From the NCBI GenBank assembly GCA_964648365.1, contig CAZYLK010000080.1:1-25428 (forward strand): a stretch of 25,428 bases of DNA, in the 5' to 3' direction. The notes beneath the pieces are model-generated. The model was given only the letters and a program-made list of their open reading frames with translations. It ran no database searches and was not told the DNA's origin. Positions 24,454-25,428 of the stretch are shown here, piece after piece; the first letter of the stretch is position 1, and each line of letters opens with the position of its first letter. A program made the translations under genes and the position numbers. Source of the stretch: SURF-32 sp964648365 (GTDB lineage: Bacteria; Planctomycetota; Phycisphaerae; UBA1845).

Positions 24454-24563
24454 CACTTGGAAGGTGGTGTCACACCTTTCACCAGTTAGAAACCGGTGCT
24501 ACACCGGATCACGGTCAGGATGACCGTGCCACAGGAAGACACCGGTTGAAAACCGGTGCCACA
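24454..24563 (+). repeat. Palindromic repeats inside the P3 loop of RNase P RNA
   Basis: Copies start at 24480, 24510 and 24540, a 30-bp period. The first (CACCAGTT...AACCGGTG) and third (CACCGGTT...AACCGGTG) match the dispersed family. The second has both arms changed together (CACGGTCA...TGACCGTG) but keeps the following CCACA. A decayed fourth unit may lie at 24454-24476. Confidence 0.85.
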
Positions 24564-24688
24564 CCGGAGGACGACGCGTCGCGCGGGATGCCGGGGATGA
24601 GGAAAGTCCGAACTGGTCAGGGCACGGTGGTTGCTAACGGCAACCCGGCGCGAGCCGAGGGAAAGTGCCACAGAAAACACACCGCCAC

Positions 24689-24811
24689 CCTAGAGACTAG
24701 AGACTAGAAACTAGAGACTAGAAAGAACAACCCGTTGGAGCACCAGATCCCCGCGCGGGCCAGGCGTGTCCCTCTTTCTAGTTTCTAGTTCTCTAGCCTC
24801 TAGTCTCTAGG
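24689..24811 (+). repeat. Inverted heptamer arrays forming the extended P12 of RNase P RNA
   Basis: The left arm 24690-24724 is five heptamers of CTAGAGA or CTAGAAA. The right arm 24775-24810 is the complementary set (TTTCTAG twice, an 8-mer, CCTCTAG, TCTCTAG). Together they make a stem of about 36 bp with one bulge and few mismatches. The 49-nt apical part contains a GGA(G)CAC/GTGTCC pairing. Confidence 0.9.
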
Positions 24812-25102
24812 AGGTAAGGTTGAAAAGGTGCGGTAAGAGCGCACCGCGTCCGCCGTGAGGCGGATGGCAGGGTAAACCCCACCGCCAGCAAGCCCAAATA
24901 AGCGGCGAGAGGCGGCCCGTCTCGATGAAGGCTTTCTTCGGAGAGCCTTCAACAGCCGCGGGTAGGGTGCAAGAGCCGTCGGGCGACCGGCGGCCTCAGA
25001 TGAATGATCGCCCGGGCGATCCGCAGGGTCGGCGCGTCTCGTACGCGACCGTCCCCCAAACAGATCGCCCGACAGAATTCGGCTTACCACGCCCACTCCG
25101 CC

Positions 25103-25143
25103 GAATTTGAATGGCGAATGGCGAAGAGCGAATAACGAATGCC
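25103..25143 (+). repeat. Heptamer array directly after RNase P RNA
   Basis: After a GAATTT remnant come five units of seven: GAATGGC (25109), GAATGGC (25116), GAAGAGC (25123), GAATAAC (25130) and GAATGCC (25137). It starts one base after the P1 3' strand ends. The unit is the same as in the array at 2577-2634. Confidence 0.8.
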
Positions 25144-25428
25144 GAGGGACACAGTAAGTACCCCGGTCGACGACATCCGACGTATCCGCCGGAAGCTGCG
25201 TGATCAGACGGGAAACGACGTGAACCGACTCGCGGACTACGCCCACGAGGTCGCCGAGAGGCCGCGCGAAGATCAGGGCCTGCGGCCCGTTGCGCCGGGA
25301 TCCAAACCCGATCAATCACAGCACCGGGTGCGGGCGCTTGACCGCCTTCGACTTCGGCCACACTCCTTTCGATATTCGACATTCGACATTCACGCCACCG
25401 GCGGCAGGCCCTGCAGCGCCCGCAGCAC
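25139..25428 (+). CDS. Possible small hydrophilic protein (open to window edge)
   Basis: An ORF beginning with the ATG inside the last heptamer unit (MPRDTVSTPVDDIRRIRR) and open to the right edge. Residues 10-45 (DDIRRIRRKLRDQTGNDVNR, then LADYAHEVAER) form a charged helical pattern like small proteins of about 60-90 aa that often sit beside toxin or hypothetical genes. There is no ribosome-binding site, and the frame continues through the second heptamer array at 25368, so the 3' part may be noncoding or the true stop may be missing. It overlaps a possible minus-strand gene end. Confidence 0.35.
   Translation, partial: MPRDTVSTPVDDIRRIRRKLRDQTGNDVNRLADYAHEVAERPREDQGLRPVAPGSKPDQSQHRVRALDRLRLRPHSFRYSTFDIHATGGRPCSARS
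25368..25392. repeat. Heptamer array (TTCGACA)
   Basis: Units TTCGATA (25368), TTCGACA (25375) and TTCGACA (25382), then TTCAC. This is a third unit sequence with the same period of 7. Read on the minus strand it follows directly on a TGA stop, as the 2577 array follows the stop at 2572. Confidence 0.7.
25390..25428 (-). CDS. Possible C-terminal end of a gene entering from the right edge
   Basis: Minus-strand frame reading VLRALQGLPPVA followed by TGA at 25392-25390, with no start inside the window. The residues look like a normal protein C-terminus, and a heptamer array begins right after the stop. With only 12 codons visible, no product can be named. Confidence 0.35.
   Translation of the reverse strand: MLRALQGLPPVA

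Larger units (their letters stand above)
24398..25102 (+). ncRNA. rnpB: RNase P RNA (type A) with large expansions
   Basis: The catalytic RNA of RNase P, which removes 5' leaders from pre-tRNAs. P1 is a perfect 13-bp helix, 24398-24410 with 25090-25102. P2 pairs 24413-24419 with 25006-25012. Conserved regions are present in order: GAGGAAAGTCCG (near 24598), GGGAAAGTGCCACAGAAA (near 24659), GGTGCGGTAAGAGCGCACC (near 24827), GGGTAAACCCCACC, AGATGAATGA (near 24999), and ACAGAATTCGGCTTA at the 3' end. P3 (24424-24437 with 24583-24597) encloses about 145 nt. P12 carries a long heptamer-repeat hairpin. P19 (25014-25070) is long, and a 10-bp stem with a cUUCGg loop sits at 24927-24950. About 705 nt in total, nearly twice the usual size. 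The core looks intact, so it is probably functional. Confidence 0.95.

Noticed and set aside
25139..25428. Minus-strand frames of 128 and 171 codons over the rnpB 3' end
   Set aside because: They run antisense through the conserved 3' part of the RNase P RNA and through heptamer repeats; the translations have no protein-like features.

Overview
The window is GC-rich DNA from a bacterium that is probably a planctomycete (Planctomycetota, Phycisphaerae-like). That is inference from content: a very long secreted repeat protein ending in a dockerin-type module, a CAAX-type protease of the kind linked to exosortase systems, small secreted Cys-containing proteins, a stand-alone tRNA-Lys without encoded CCA, and many short intergenic repeats. 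No 16S rRNA or other decisive marker is present.

Layout. 1-1129: a terminator-like hairpin, one palindromic repeat and a secreted beta-propeller protein (minus strand). 1406-2572: a glutaryl-CoA dehydrogenase-type flavoenzyme. 2573-4460: a plus-strand cluster of five small genes, namely a PIN-domain toxin, a 71-aa protein and a CopG-type antitoxin joined by ATGA overlaps, then an unknown protein and a YgiT/MqsA-type zinc protein. 4470-8327: two divergent secreted-protein genes, one a 998-aa beta-solenoid with dockerin. 8527-13269: a minus-strand set of a 26-aa membrane peptide, an HMA-domain lipoprotein, an outer-membrane barrel and a DevC/DevA/DevB-like ABC exporter, probably one export system. 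13574-16684: endonuclease IV, a membrane protein and an arylsulfotransferase-like propeller. 16796-21771: a GT-C glycosyltransferase with TPRs, a Tat-exported flavin amine oxidase and a SpoIIE-type phosphatase. 21825-23125: a hypothetical protein and the CAAX-type protease. 23319-25102: tRNA-Lys(UUU), a HEAT-like protein and the RNase P RNA gene. The right edge holds heptamer repeats and two partial ORFs.

The most unusual object is the RNase P RNA (24398-25102). Its ends are fixed by a perfect 13-bp P1 helix and a promoter whose predicted +1 falls on the first P1 base. It spans about 705 nt, against the usual 350-400. Most of the extra length lies in P3, whose loop holds three or four copies of the palindromic repeat found at three other places in the window, and in P12, which is extended by a hairpin of about 36 bp built from inverted arrays of a CTAGAGA-like heptamer. 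P19 is also long and repeats the P2 sequence. Dispersed repeats therefore appear to have invaded a housekeeping ribozyme at positions that tolerate variable length.

Two repeat classes run through the window: (i) a palindrome of the form CACCGGTT-n-AACCGGTG followed by CCACA, with one copy whose two arms have changed together, and (ii) tandem arrays of period 7 with three different unit sequences.
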